This document shows positions 16,941 through 26,336 of a stretch of DNA of 64,000 nucleotides, piece after piece; position 1 is the stretch's first letter; each line of letters opens with the position of its first letter. The stretch lies in the NCBI RefSeq assembly GCF_000374125.1, contig NZ_KB893625.1, positions 716,945-780,944 of the forward strand. Reading direction: 5' to 3'. This DNA is from Niabella aurantiaca DSM 17617 (GTDB taxonomy: Bacteria; Bacteroidota; Bacteroidia; Chitinophagales; Chitinophagaceae). Below the pieces are notes generated by a model. That model worked only from the letters and a program-made list of their open reading frames with translations. It was not told the DNA's origin and did not search any database. The translations under genes and the position numbers were made by a program.

Positions 16941-17322
16941 TCCCAGGTTGAAACATTCTTTATTTTACCGGATCGGATAACATGGTGATGTTGCATTTAC
17001 AGGATATTTCCCGTTCAAGCAATTAAAACCGGCAATATGAGAAATGTCCATCCTTTTTTTCTTTCAGCCTTTGGACACTGTTTTACTGTAGGCAAATAGA
17101 GAACCGACTCCATAGCCCCTTACTGCAAAAATCCGGGTTTTTTACACGCATGCCACAATTAATCCACATTTAAGGTGATTCAAATCGATTTTTTGTGATA
17201 TTTTCTTACCTTTGCAGCCTTAAATTCCATTTTTTTGCTCAGACAGGTATTTTTATTTTTTAAAGTATTGAAAATGAGCAAAGTGGGGTTTTAAAATAAA
17301 TAATTTCAACTATAGCAAAATC
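16941..17322. other. Intergenic/leader region before fusA
   Basis: No gene seen. Contains the fusA -7 box at 17207-17214, giving a leader of about 100 nt. Confidence 0.5.
17207..17214 (+). promoter_or_regulatory. -7 promoter box (TACCTTTG) of fusA
   Basis: Exact TAnnTTTG within TTACCTTTGCAGCC, nearly identical to the rpmI promoter. A TTTTTTG lies at 17189-17195 but is closer than the usual -33 spacing. Confidence 0.6.
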
Positions 17323-19470
17323 ATGGCAGATTTAAAATTTCAAAGGAACTTTGGTATTGCCGCGCACATCGACGCTGGTAAAACCACTACAACGGAACGT
17401 ATTTTACGTTACACCGGTATGATTCACAGGATTGGTGAAGTACACGAAGGTGGTGCTACTACCGACTGGATGGAGCAGGAAAAAGAGCGTGGTATTACCA
17501 TTACTTCTGCTGCCGTTAGCTGTAAATGGAACTTCCCTACTGATAAGGGTAAGGCTACAAATGCAACTAAAGAATATTCTTTTAACATTATTGATACTCC
17601 GGGACACGTGGACTTTACCGTAGAGGTGGAGCGTTCCATGCGTGTACTGGATGGTCTGATCGCTTTGTTCTCTGCGGTTGACGGGGTAGAACCTCAGTCG
17701 GAAACCGTATGGCGCCAGGCAAACCGTTACCGCGTTCCCCGGATCGGTTTTGTAAATAAAATGGACCGTTCCGGTGCTGATTTTCTGAACGTGGTAAAAC
17801 AGGTTCGGGAAATGCTGGGTGCAAAAGCGGTGCCCCTCCAGCTGCCCATCGGCGCAGAAGACAATTTTAAGGGAGTGGTGGACCTGATCAAGAATATCGG
17901 GATCATTTGGGATGATGCCACAGAAGGGATGACCTATACGGAGATACCGGTTCCTGATGATATGAAAGAGGAAGTGGAAGAGTGGAGAGCACACCTGATC
18001 GAAGCTGTTGCGGAATATGATGATCAGCTGATGGAGAAATTCTTTGAAGATCCGAATACGATCTCTGAGGACGAGATCCATGAGGCCATCCGTAAAGCAG
18101 CCATCGACCTGAGCATCGTTCCGATGATGTGCGGTTCTTCTTTCAAAAATAAAGGCGTACAAACAGCACTGGATGCGGTTTGCCGCTACCTGCCTTCTCC
18201 TGTGGATGTTGAAGCCATCGAAGGTCATGACCCCGATGATCCTGAAAAAGTATTGACCCGGAAGCCGGATGCAAAAGAGCCGTTTGCTGCATTGGCCTTT
18301 AAGATCATGACCGATCCGTTTGTGGGCCGCCTGGCGTTCTTCCGTTGTTACAGCGGTCACCTGGATGCCGGTTCTTATGTGCTGAACGTAAGAAGCGGTA
18401 AGAAAGAGCGGATCAGCCGTATCATGAAAATGTTTGCCAACAAGCAAAACCCGGTTGATTTTATTGAAGCGGGTGATATTGGTGCGGCGGTTGGATTTAA
18501 AGAAATTAAAACAGGGGATACCCTTTGCGACGAGAACCACCCGATCGTTCTGGAAAACATGTTTATTCCGGAACCGGTGATCTCCGTAGCGGTGGAGCCT
18601 AAAACACAGGCCGATGTGGATAAAATGGGTATGGCCATTGCGAAGCTGGTAGAAGAAGATCCTACATTGCGTGTAAAGACCGATGAAGATACTGGCCAGA
18701 CCATCCTGAGTGGTATGGGAGAGTTGCATCTGGAGATCATCATCGACCGGATGAAACGTGAGTTCAAAGTGGAAGTAAACCAGGGCGCGCCCCAGGTAGC
18801 TTATAAAGAGGCTTTCAACACAACCATAGAGCACAGGGAAACCCTGAAAAAACAAACCGGTGGTCGTGGTAAATTTGCAGATATCCAGTTTAGCCTGGGG
18901 CCGGTGGATGAAGACTGGAAGAAAGAGAACCCCGACAAGAACTACCAGTTCGTAAACGACATTTTTGGTGGTGCTATTCCGAGAGAGTTTGTTCCCGCTA
19001 TCCAGAAGGGTTTTGAAACCTCTATGACCAATGGTGTGCTGGCCAACTACCCGGTAGACAATATGAAGATCCGTGTATTTGACGGAAGCTTTCACGCGGT
19101 GGATTCGGATTCTATGTCGTTTGAGCTTTGCGCCAAGCAAGGCTTCCGCGAGGCTGCCCGTAAAGCAAAACCTGTGCTGCTGGAGCCCATCATGAAGGTA
19201 GAGGTAACCACGCCTGAACAATACATGGGTGATGTGACCGGTGACCTGAACCGTCGTCGTGGCATGATGGAAGGTATGGATACCCGTGCGGGTGCGCAGG
19301 TGATCAAAGCCCAGGTGCCGCTGAGCGAAATGTTCGGATACGTAACGCAGCTGCGTTCGCTGACTTCCGGCCGTGCTTCCAGCACCATGGAGTTTTCACA
19401 TTACACTCCGGCTCCTACCAATATTGCCGAAGAAGTGGTTGCAAAAGTGAAAGGGAAAGTAACTGCTTAA
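17323..19470 (+). CDS. fusA: Elongation factor G
   Basis: 715 residues, full-length EF-G. The GTP-binding G1 loop is [13 protein letters not shown] near residues 13-25, switch II is DTPGHVDF, and the NKMD motif follows at about residue 145. Domains II-V are complete, including the domain IV tip sequence GGRGKFAD. It drives ribosomal translocation. It is transcribed alone here, with its own promoter and terminator, rather than in an rpsL-rpsG-fusA cluster; a second EF-G elsewhere in the genome cannot be excluded. Confidence 0.97.
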   Translation: MADLKFQRNFGIAAHIDAGKTTTTERILRYTGMIHRIGEVHEGGATTDWMEQEKERGITITSAAVSCKWNFPTDKGKATNATKEYSFNIIDTPGHVDFTVEVERSMRVLDGLIALFSAVDGVEPQSETVWRQANRYRVPRIGFVNKMDRSGADFLNVVKQVREMLGAKAVPLQLPIGAEDNFKGVVDLIKNIGIIWDDATEGMTYTEIPVPDDMKEEVEEWRAHLIEAVAEYDDQLMEKFFEDPNTISEDEIHEAIRKAAIDLSIVPMMCGSSFKNKGVQTALDAVCRYLPSPVDVEAIEGHDPDDPEKVLTRKPDAKEPFAALAFKIMTDPFVGRLAFFRCYSGHLDAGSYVLNVRSGKKERISRIMKMFANKQNPVDFIEAGDIGAAVGFKEIKTGDTLCDENHPIVLENMFIPEPVISVAVEPKTQADVDKMGMAIAKLVEEDPTLRVKTDEDTGQTILSGMGELHLEIIIDRMKREFKVEVNQGAPQVAYKEAFNTTIEHRETLKKQTGGRGKFADIQFSLGPVDEDWKKENPDKNYQFVNDIFGGAIPREFVPAIQKGFETSMTNGVLANYPVDNMKIRVFDGSFHAVDSDSMSFELCAKQGFREAARKAKPVLLEPIMKVEVTTPEQYMGDVTGDLNRRRGMMEGMDTRAGAQVIKAQVPLSEMFGYVTQLRSLTSGRASSTMEFSHYTPAPTNIAEEVVAKVKGKVTA

Positions 19471-19497
19471 TAACAGTTACCCAATGGAATAATGAAG

Positions 19498-19521
19498 CCC
19501 CGGCTATGGCCGGGGTTTTTT
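19498..19521 (+). terminator. Intrinsic terminator of fusA
   Basis: Perfect 7-bp stem CCCCGGC / GCCGGGG with loop TATG, followed by six T. Confidence 0.9.
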
Positions 19522-19582
19522 AATGGGGGTTGCTGATGTGTTTATTTTGGAGTACATTTAATAACAACAATTAAAACAGGCA

Positions 19583-19867
19583 ATGGAGATCATACAGGAG
19601 GAAGACGGAAAAAAGGGCGTATTTAAGGCCATCAGCGGGGAAGTAGTTGCCGGGGCCATGACCTATGTTTGGGCCGGTGATGCAAAGTTTATCATCGATC
19701 ATACGGAAGTGAACCCCGCATTTGCCGGGCAGGGTGTGGGCAAAAAACTGCTGATGAAGGCGGTGGATTTTGCAAGGAGCCGCAAGGTAACGGTCATTCC
19801 GCTTTGTCCTTTTGCGCGGTCTGTGTTTGAAAAGCTAAAAGAGATCAGGGATGTTCTGTCTCTGTAG
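19583..19867 (+). CDS. Small GNAT-type N-acetyltransferase (YjdJ-like)
   Basis: 94 residues, the short GCN5-related family (GNAT, PF14542-like). The acetyl-CoA loop is seen as NPAFAGQGVGKKLL near residues 50-63, followed by a conserved CPFARSVFEK near the C-terminus. Substrate unknown. Its last 23 bases overlap convergently with the end of the minus-strand MORN-type gene. Confidence 0.8.
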   Translation: MEIIQEEDGKKGVFKAISGEVVAGAMTYVWAGDAKFIIDHTEVNPAFAGQGVGKKLLMKAVDFARSRKVTVIPLCPFARSVFEKLKEIRDVLSL

Positions 19868-20993
19868 AAGATGGGTACTTAAAACGCAATGGCTTATGAA
19901 ATGTTTTGCGAACCACATACTCGGGTATCTGTATCTTATGATTATCGACCAGGACAGAAAAGAAAAAATCTGCTTCAATTTTTTCATCCCTGAGAAAAGA
20001 GGGCTTCCATTTCCGGAACTTCATAATGCTGTTATAAACATACCTTTCAAGCAGCGTATCGTTAATAGTGGAAGCAACGTTCAGGTTTAGCAGGTCCTTT
20101 TGGGTGCCGATCTTCAGGCCAACGATCAACCATTGATCTTTGGGGGATAAAGAGCAGGTGTCAAATGTCGCCTGTAGACTATTGGTAAGTGTTGACAGCC
20201 AAAAAACATCTCTGGTATGCCTGTTATAATCACCCGGACAGGTAATTGAACTTTGAATCAGCTGGAGAACTTCGTTCCCGTAGTATACCGATAAGCCTGT
20301 ATTAGGTGTTTCAGTATAGTCTTGGTCATTCGCCCTTGAATGGATATAGTTTCCATCTTTGTATAATTCTTCAGAGACCGGCTTCCTCGCATCAAGGTTC
20401 GAGAAGGTCCAGAAGCCGGATCTTTTCCCATTGATCAGGTTCCCCTCCGTTTCAAATTTTATACAGGCAGAACGTTTGCTGAATGCCGTTTTAAAATGGC
20501 CGTTCCCGTCTTTTACGATCTGCCTGTTGTCTGCTGTAAATGCTTCCATAACCAGGGGAAACCCATTTTCATAGAAATACACTTTTTGCGGGATCCCGGT
20601 TGGGTAGTAAAATCTCCAGGTCCCGGTTCTGATCCCTTCTTTATATTGTCCCTCTTCCTTTAATTGTCCGTTGGAATAATAGTATCTGGCAGGACCCTCC
20701 AGACTGCCGTTCTTTACTATAGCGTCCAGATATACTTTCCCATTCATAAAGTAATCATGAAAACGCCCGGTCACATTAAGATATAGAGGGTCTAATTTAC
20801 CTACCCTGTAATAATCTGCGCAACGTTTACCTGTTATGCCTCCGAAGCAACTGAAGTAGATCCTAACGCTGTCAGAAGCGTAGACCTCGGCAAAATCGCC
20901 GATACTGAAGTTGTCCGGGAGCGTACCTTGCCCGCGGACGCTCCCTGTATTTAGCAGCAGCATTATCAAAATAAACAGGAAGGGACCTTTCAT
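19845..20993 (-). CDS. MORN-repeat exported protein with TonB-C-like tail
   Basis: 382 residues with a signal peptide (FLFILIMLLLNTGSVRGQ). Residues ~85-160 contain MORN_2/YwqK-type repeats (NGKVYLDAIVKNGSLEGPARYYYSNGQLKEEGQ is read as two overlapping units with YYxNGxLKxEG). The last ~110 residues (KFRKWKPS...ADFFFSVLVD) resemble the energy-transducer/TonB C-terminal fold common behind MORN repeats in Bacteroidota. It starts 3 bp after the stop of the upstream 161-residue gene, so the two form an operon. Function unknown. Confidence 0.65.
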   Translation of the reverse strand: MKGPFLFILIMLLLNTGSVRGQGTLPDNFSIGDFAEVYASDSVRIYFSCFGGITGKRCADYYRVGKLDPLYLNVTGRFHDYFMNGKVYLDAIVKNGSLEGPARYYYSNGQLKEEGQYKEGIRTGTWRFYYPTGIPQKVYFYENGFPLVMEAFTADNRQIVKDGNGHFKTAFSKRSACIKFETEGNLINGKRSGFWTFSNLDARKPVSEELYKDGNYIHSRANDQDYTETPNTGLSVYYGNEVLQLIQSSITCPGDYNRHTRDVFWLSTLTNSLQATFDTCSLSPKDQWLIVGLKIGTQKDLLNLNVASTINDTLLERYVYNSIMKFRKWKPSFLRDEKIEADFFFSVLVDNHKIQIPEYVVRKTFHKPLRFKYPSSTETEHP

Positions 20994-20996
20994 AAG

Positions 20997-21482
20997 TTAT
21001 TGTTTGAATTGTATGATCTTTTTTACAAAACCGGGAAGGCTGCTGTTATTTACCGGATAATGGTTTAGTGAGAGCAGGAGGATCATGATCTGCTTGTTGA
21101 CCGGCATAGATACATAAATGGAATAGCTCTCTTTATCATCGTCTATAAATGTAAGAATGCTTCCCTGTACCTGTTTATTATGGATCAGAAATTGAGCCTT
21201 CTTTTCTTTAACCTTATATCCCACGGCTTTCATAAAACCTACATAAGGCCTTTTTGTAGAAGGATATCGCCCTTTGTTATGGTAGCTCCATTCAATGCTC
21301 CAATCCTTACCCGCAACGCTGTGTTTTGTTTTTGCAACACAGGTGTCAGGAACAGCCATCGTTAGCGAGCAGAATGAGACGGAGTCAATAATAAATCCTT
21401 CCTGGGCAAATAACCGCTGATTCAAAAATAATAAAAGGAAGAGCGCTGTTGTCCGGTATGTGATAGTCTTCAAAATAATCAT
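20997..21482 (-). CDS. Exported protein of unknown function
   Basis: 161 residues with a signal peptide (TALFLLLFLNQRLFAQEG). The mature part has two Cys and a strand-rich pattern with WSIEWSYHNKGRYPSTKRPYVG. It is not recognised as a known family. It forms a two-gene operon with the downstream MORN-type protein. A perfect -7 box precedes it. Confidence 0.6.
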   Translation of the reverse strand: MIILKTITYRTTALFLLLFLNQRLFAQEGFIIDSVSFCSLTMAVPDTCVAKTKHSVAGKDWSIEWSYHNKGRYPSTKRPYVGFMKAVGYKVKEKKAQFLIHNKQVQGSILTFIDDDKESYSIYVSMPVNKQIMILLLSLNHYPVNNSSLPGFVKKIIQFKQ

Positions 21483-21513
21483 TAAGGTTTAGCCCAATGT
21501 CCTGGTCAGGTCA

Positions 21514-21521
21514 CAAAGATA
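21514..21521 (-). promoter_or_regulatory. -7 promoter box (TATCTTTG) of the 20997-21482 / MORN operon
   Basis: Exact TAnnTTTG on the minus strand, 32 bp before the start codon. Confidence 0.5.
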
Positions 21522-21815
21522 AAAAAAATACCAACAACCGGCCATTTAACAGGATTTTGCTTTTGGAGGCAGGATTGTTGTTGCACCCGCCGGATAAAAT
21601 CCACAAATAAATGTATTATATTTATCAAAGGATATCGGCTATGGCTGAAATTGAATGATCGGGCAGGTAATGGGTATTAATTATTTGAGGGGTCAGTATT
21701 GGACCAGGCAGGGCAGTAGTAAATGGCCTGACCATGACTCCCGCAAAAAAAAACCGGATGCAGGGTTTAAACCCTTTTATTTGATTATATTGACCCCAAA
21801 AATCTCCGTACGAAT

Positions 21816-22565
21816 ATGGGCAAACGAACCGGCCGCCTCAGAAACGTAAATATTGTAAGGAAGTTTGTTCATTTTACGGTAGGATTATTTACATATCCGG
21901 GTATTGCCATCATGAACAAGCTGCGGATTCACGGGATGGAGCACCTTAAAGACCTTCCTTCCCACAATGTGCTGTTTGTGAGCAACCATCAGACCTATTT
22001 TGTGGATGTGATCACGTTCTTTCATATTCTTTCCGCGCACAAATGGGGGAAGAAGGATCGGTTAGGGGTTCCTTATTATTTTCTGAACCCCTATACCAGG
22101 GTCAACTATGTGGCGGCGGAGCAAACGATGAAGAGCAGCTGGCTGAGCCGGCTGTTTTTACTGGCTGGCGGGCTTACGGTAAAACGGACCTGGAACGAGC
22201 ACAGTAATGAAAAACGCACAGGCCTTGATCCCTCCGATACGCGAAAGATTCAGCGGGCACTGGATAAGAACTGGGTGATCACGTTCCCGCAGGGCACGAC
22301 CACTCCTTATGCCCCGGCACGAAAAGGTACGGCACTGATCATCAAACATCATAAGCCGATCGTGATCCCCGTGGTCATCAGCGGATTTTCCCGCGCATTC
22401 AATAAAACGGGCATTACCCTCAAAAGGAAGGGAACCCCGCTTTCCGTAACCTTTAAGCCACCCCTGCAGATCGATTATGAAGCTTCTGCCCTGGAGATCA
22501 CCTGCCAGATCATGGATGCCATTGAGCAAAGCAAAGAGTATATGCCGGAGGTATTGCAGCATTGA
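21816..22565 (+). CDS. 1-acyl-sn-glycerol-3-phosphate acyltransferase-like protein
   Basis: 249 residues of the PlsC/LPLAT family. The first block reads NHQTYFVD (H58, D64), i.e. H-x5-D instead of the usual H-x4-D. The third block reads FPQGTT in place of FPEGTR. This pattern is common in Bacteroidota PlsC relatives as far as I recall, so activity on an acyl-glycerol-like acceptor is likely but the acceptor is uncertain. A hydrophobic N-terminal stretch (FTVGLFTYPGIAIM) would attach it to the membrane. It stands alone, divergent from the exported-protein operon. Confidence 0.8.
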   Translation: MGKRTGRLRNVNIVRKFVHFTVGLFTYPGIAIMNKLRIHGMEHLKDLPSHNVLFVSNHQTYFVDVITFFHILSAHKWGKKDRLGVPYYFLNPYTRVNYVAAEQTMKSSWLSRLFLLAGGLTVKRTWNEHSNEKRTGLDPSDTRKIQRALDKNWVITFPQGTTTPYAPARKGTALIIKHHKPIVIPVVISGFSRAFNKTGITLKRKGTPLSVTFKPPLQIDYEASALEITCQIMDAIEQSKEYMPEVLQH

Positions 22566-22664
22566 GCAAACAGCGGTCAGCATCAACTGCTAATGGCCAA
22601 TAGGCCTCAGGCAGGAAGCGGATTTAACGGGAAACCTTGAACTTTAACCTCAAACCAAAAAAGG

Positions 22665-25250
22665 TTACCGTACCCGGTTCAGCCGTATCCTACGGGCCAT
22701 GCTGATCAATGTGCCGATAACGGTAATGATCACTCCGCCCCAAAGCAGGTTGATATAAGGGAATTTGTAAGCCTTTAAAGTGACATATTCCATTACACTG
22801 GAAGATTCTTTTACCCCGATCTGCGCCGAACCGTTGTGAACATCATTGAGCTGCAGCACCAGGCTTTGTGCCATAACAGTGTCCTGCGACTGGAACAATA
22901 CCTGTCCCTTACCCTTGATGAGCAACAGGTCTGACTGGTAGGAGGGGCCGTTGATGGATTGTACTTTTAATGAGGCCGTATAGCCGGTATCGGACCGGTC
23001 AAAGTTCTTCAGCGGGAGGTTGTCTTTCCCGATCAGCTTTTCCAGTACAATAAATCCGCGGCTGTAATAGATGGTATCACCGGTCTTTTTGGTGCTCACG
23101 GCAAACTGGGCCGTGTCCCTATTCTTCGTCGGGTCCGGTAATGCCGAAACATAGGTAAATACATCATGATCCCAATAATGCCGGGCAGAAGGGTTGGCCA
23201 TCAGGCCTTCATTTCCTTTGTAATTAATGAATGCATTCGGGTATAAGGTAAAGCTGTCTTCCGGTGATTTAAAGTGGATCTTGAAATAGGTGAGCGCTTT
23301 TTTGGGATGCGCAGAATCCCCTGTATAGGTTACTTTATATTGCCCCATTGTCATGGGTACGCCTTTAATTAATGTGAGATTTTCCCCAGAGATCTCCTTG
23401 CTTTCCTTTCCAAAGTCAATGGCAATGCCGCTGGTATTGTGCGACAGTACTTCTTTTTTTCCCGAAGAAAGCAGGATACCCACCAGGACCAGGCCAAAAC
23501 CAAAGTGCGCAATAGAGCCACCGCTGTTCCGGATATTGCCTTTAAGGCTGGTGAGCATATAAGTGATGTTGGCCACAACGGCGTAAACACCCGCCACCAG
23601 GGCGATCCAGATATTGATCAGGAATCCCAGCCCTTCCTTATCATAGTTGATCTTTATGACCACAAGGATAAATGTAGCTACCACCGCACTGATCAGCGTA
23701 GGCAGGGCGATCTTCTTTAAAAAGATATTCCCGGGAGTACTTTTGTACCGGAAGTACTGGGCTACTGCTGTCAGCACACCAATGATGATCGCCACCAGCA
23801 CCTGGATCTGGTTATAAGCAAATTCGCTATTCTCCCCCGGCGCGGTATTTAATTTGTAAAGCTTGTTGAAAACCGGCAGCGAGGTTTGAAAAATAATGAT
23901 CAGTGAAGACAGGAATAAGACCAACGCCCCGATAAACATCCAGAACTCCCTGGAGCTGGCGCTTTCTTCTTTTTTTACGGCGGGTACCTGCTTGTTCATC
24001 AATACAATGAACGTGATGATGCCCGCGAGGATTACGTACAGGGGAAATCCGGGGATCACTTCGGCAAGAAAATAGGTGCCTATAGAAAGCGCAGTTGCCA
24101 CCAGGGCAATGATGGCGCGCTGGCGGTTGGTGGTGGCTGCCACAAAAGGCATCAGCCATACAAACACCAGCAGGAACAGAAAGAGCTGGCCATTCATCCC
24201 GATGTCAGCAAACGCGTGAACCGATGCCTCGCCCAATACCCCGCTTTTAGTGAGGAAGGTCGAATAGAGTACAAAGATGAATTCTAAGCCGAAGAACAGG
24301 AAAGTGGCTCTCAGCGAAAAGCCGGTATGCTTGAAGACCAGCAAGGTGTGCACGCCCGCAACCAGGATCAGCCAGGGAACAAGCGACGCGTTCTCCACGG
24401 GGTCCCAGGCCCAGTAGCCGCCGAAGTTCAGCGACTCATAGGCCCATTTGGCACCCATCATGATCCCCAGTCCGAAGATGGCGACCGAGAAGAGCGCCCA
24501 GGGCAATGCTTTGTGGATCCATTCCTTTGTTTTTCCGGTCCACAGCCCCGCCATTGCATAAGCAAAAGGAAAGAGGGTAGAGGCAAATCCAAGAAACAGT
24601 ACCGGTGGGTGGATGGTCATCCAGTAATTCTGCAGCAGCGGGTTCAGGTCGTTCCCGTCTTTGATCAGTGTCATATAATCCGGGCGTATAGGATTTGCGG
24701 TATCAAACCCCACGTGCATCACCGGAGCATTGTCCAGAACACCGGACTCTCGTAAGAGTATAAACGGATTGGAGCCGATCTTTACATCAAAAATATAAAT
24801 ACCCAGGATCATGGTAGCCAGGAAGAACTGGGCAAAACTAACGATCATCATTACCGGCGCTTCCCATTCCTTGTCCTTACGGATCACGATCAGCCCCAGG
24901 ATGCAATGCCAGATGGTCCAGAGCAGGGTACTGCCTTCCTGGCCCTCCCAAAAGGCGCTCAGGATGTATTTCAATTCAAGGGAGCGGCTGCTGTGCTGCC
25001 ACGCATATTTATATTCAAACAGATGATGGTAAAGGATGTGCAACAGTGCGGCAAAAATAATAAAGACAGAAGCGACTTCTATAATGAACGCACCACGGGC
25101 CAGCTTTAGCCAGCGGCGCCGGTCCTCAGGCACAAGGGCTTTTGTAGCTTTGAAATAACTGAAACTGGCCGCCAGGGAAGCAACAAGGGATACAATTACA
25201 AAAAAATGTCCTACTTGTCCGGGCAGTAAATCCTCACCAATGTAATTCAT
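22665..25250 (-). CDS. ccmF: Cytochrome c heme lyase CcmF/CcsA-type
   Basis: 861 residues with about 15 membrane segments. The heme-handling WWD motif is seen as GGYWAWDPVENASLVPWL near residues 275-292. A large periplasmic domain (~residues 630-830) precedes a final C-terminal helix. CcmF joins heme delivered by CcmE to apocytochrome c at the outer face of the cytoplasmic membrane. It starts 6 bp after the ccmE stop, forming a ccmE-ccmF operon. The other ccm genes of this window lie 37 kb away. Confidence 0.9.
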   Translation of the reverse strand: MNYIGEDLLPGQVGHFFVIVSLVASLAASFSYFKATKALVPEDRRRWLKLARGAFIIEVASVFIIFAALLHILYHHLFEYKYAWQHSSRSLELKYILSAFWEGQEGSTLLWTIWHCILGLIVIRKDKEWEAPVMMIVSFAQFFLATMILGIYIFDVKIGSNPFILLRESGVLDNAPVMHVGFDTANPIRPDYMTLIKDGNDLNPLLQNYWMTIHPPVLFLGFASTLFPFAYAMAGLWTGKTKEWIHKALPWALFSVAIFGLGIMMGAKWAYESLNFGGYWAWDPVENASLVPWLILVAGVHTLLVFKHTGFSLRATFLFFGLEFIFVLYSTFLTKSGVLGEASVHAFADIGMNGQLFLFLLVFVWLMPFVAATTNRQRAIIALVATALSIGTYFLAEVIPGFPLYVILAGIITFIVLMNKQVPAVKKEESASSREFWMFIGALVLFLSSLIIIFQTSLPVFNKLYKLNTAPGENSEFAYNQIQVLVAIIIGVLTAVAQYFRYKSTPGNIFLKKIALPTLISAVVATFILVVIKINYDKEGLGFLINIWIALVAGVYAVVANITYMLTSLKGNIRNSGGSIAHFGFGLVLVGILLSSGKKEVLSHNTSGIAIDFGKESKEISGENLTLIKGVPMTMGQYKVTYTGDSAHPKKALTYFKIHFKSPEDSFTLYPNAFINYKGNEGLMANPSARHYWDHDVFTYVSALPDPTKNRDTAQFAVSTKKTGDTIYYSRGFIVLEKLIGKDNLPLKNFDRSDTGYTASLKVQSINGPSYQSDLLLIKGKGQVLFQSQDTVMAQSLVLQLNDVHNGSAQIGVKESSSVMEYVTLKAYKFPYINLLWGGVIITVIGTLISMARRIRLNRVR

Positions 25251-25256
25251 TCGTTT

Positions 25257-25709
25257 CTATTGTTTGCCCCCGGTAGCAGATGGCCGGGTATTAATATATG
25301 TCGTTTTTGTATCTCCCTGCGGAACGTGTTTGGAGGGATCCTGGTCTTTATATTTGCTCGGACATTTGGTTTGAATACTCTGGCATTCAAAAACATTGCC
25401 GGTATATTTTCCTTTCATCACCAGGCGCTCACTTAGTTCAAAGTTTTCGGGCTTGGGATTGTGATATACTACGCTGATCTTTTGACCCAGGCTGTCAACG
25501 GCGGTAAATGCCAGGTAGTTGGGATTTTTAACGGCGTCGTATTCCAACGGTTCGCTTTTGTCCCATTTGGCCATCAGATGCACAAATTTACCCGGTTTGG
25601 CCTTGGCTGTAGCCACCGTATCATAGGTGGTAGTGGTTTGTAGAAAGCTTACCAGAACAGCAATGGCGGCTGCCACAAGGATCAATAGAACGATATGAAT
25701 TTTTTTCAT
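25257..25709 (-). CDS. ccmE: Cytochrome c maturation heme chaperone CcmE, Cys-type
   Basis: 150 residues with an N-terminal signal anchor (IVLLILVAAAIAVLVSFL) and an OB-fold periplasmic domain. The heme-attachment motif of CcmE is normally HxxxY; here it reads CPSKY with Cys116 and Tyr120. Cys-type CcmE proteins (CxxxY) are known from archaea and some sulfate reducers in the 'system I*' variant of cytochrome c maturation. The C-terminal tail is flexible and rich in Lys/Asp/Thr. A -7 box TACCTTTG precedes it on the minus strand. Confidence 0.88.
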   Translation of the reverse strand: MKKIHIVLLILVAAAIAVLVSFLQTTTTYDTVATAKAKPGKFVHLMAKWDKSEPLEYDAVKNPNYLAFTAVDSLGQKISVVYHNPKPENFELSERLVMKGKYTGNVFECQSIQTKCPSKYKDQDPSKHVPQGDTKTTYINTRPSATGGKQ

Positions 25710-25730
25710 TACCGGGGTTTAAAATTTTGG

Positions 25731-25738
25731 CAAAGGTA
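25731..25738 (-). promoter_or_regulatory. -7 promoter box (TACCTTTG) of ccmE-ccmF
   Basis: Exact TAnnTTTG on the minus strand, 22 bp before the ccmE start codon. Confidence 0.55.
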
Positions 25739-25988
25739 CATCAATTGCCCTCATATTTTACACTAACATTACAATTGGGGAATTGTTGCAGCAACGTTAA
25801 AAAATTATTGATTGGTAGCCGCTGGGCATTGAAACACCGGGTATTGGCAACGATCGGAATGGGAGGTTATGGAATGTCATGGCTGCTTTGCGGGAAAACG
25901 TCATCCGCAAAGTCTCTGTGTTTCAGTACTTCTGTGGCTATCCGGTACATCAGCAGCAAAGTGGGCATAAAATGACTAATTTTGTAAA

Positions 25989-26336
25989 ATGGAAAATAGC
26001 GTAGCAGAAGCACCGGTAACACTTACCGAAGGTGCTGTAAAAGAAATAAAAAGGCTGATGAGCTCTCCAGGGTTTGAAGCGGATCTGTATCTGCGTGTGG
26101 GAGTGAAGGGAGGCGGGTGCTCCGGGTTGAGTTATATGCTGGGCTTTGACAAAAAAGAGGCCAACGACAGGATATTTGAAGTGGAAAGTATCCCCTGCAT
26201 TATCAATAAAGCCCATGAGCTCTATCTTGCCGGTATGGAAGTAGACTGGTCGGACGGGCTCAATAACCGTGGTTTTACATTTTCTAACCCCAATGCTTCC
26301 AGCACCTGTGGTTGCGGAACCAGTTTTGCCGTTTAA
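25989..26336 (+). CDS. Iron-sulfur cluster assembly/carrier protein (IscA/ErpA family)
   Basis: 115 residues of the A-type carrier family. The three conserved Cys are C44 (GGGCSGL), C107 and C109 (TCGCGTSF). It carries or inserts Fe-S clusters. It is followed without any gap by a methyltransferase gene (ATG directly after the stop). A TAATTTTG box ends only 5 bp before the ATG, so the message may be leaderless if that box is used. Confidence 0.93.
   Translation: MENSVAEAPVTLTEGAVKEIKRLMSSPGFEADLYLRVGVKGGGCSGLSYMLGFDKKEANDRIFEVESIPCIINKAHELYLAGMEVDWSDGLNNRGFTFSNPNASSTCGCGTSFAV

Noticed and set aside
17404-19221. 605-residue minus-strand open frame inside fusA
   Set aside because: It lies wholly antisense to a highly conserved EF-G gene; its translation has no domain pattern and reflects the codon use of fusA.
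25727-25975. 82-residue frame between ccmE and the IscA-type gene
   Set aside because: TTG start inside the ccmE promoter and no recognisable pattern.
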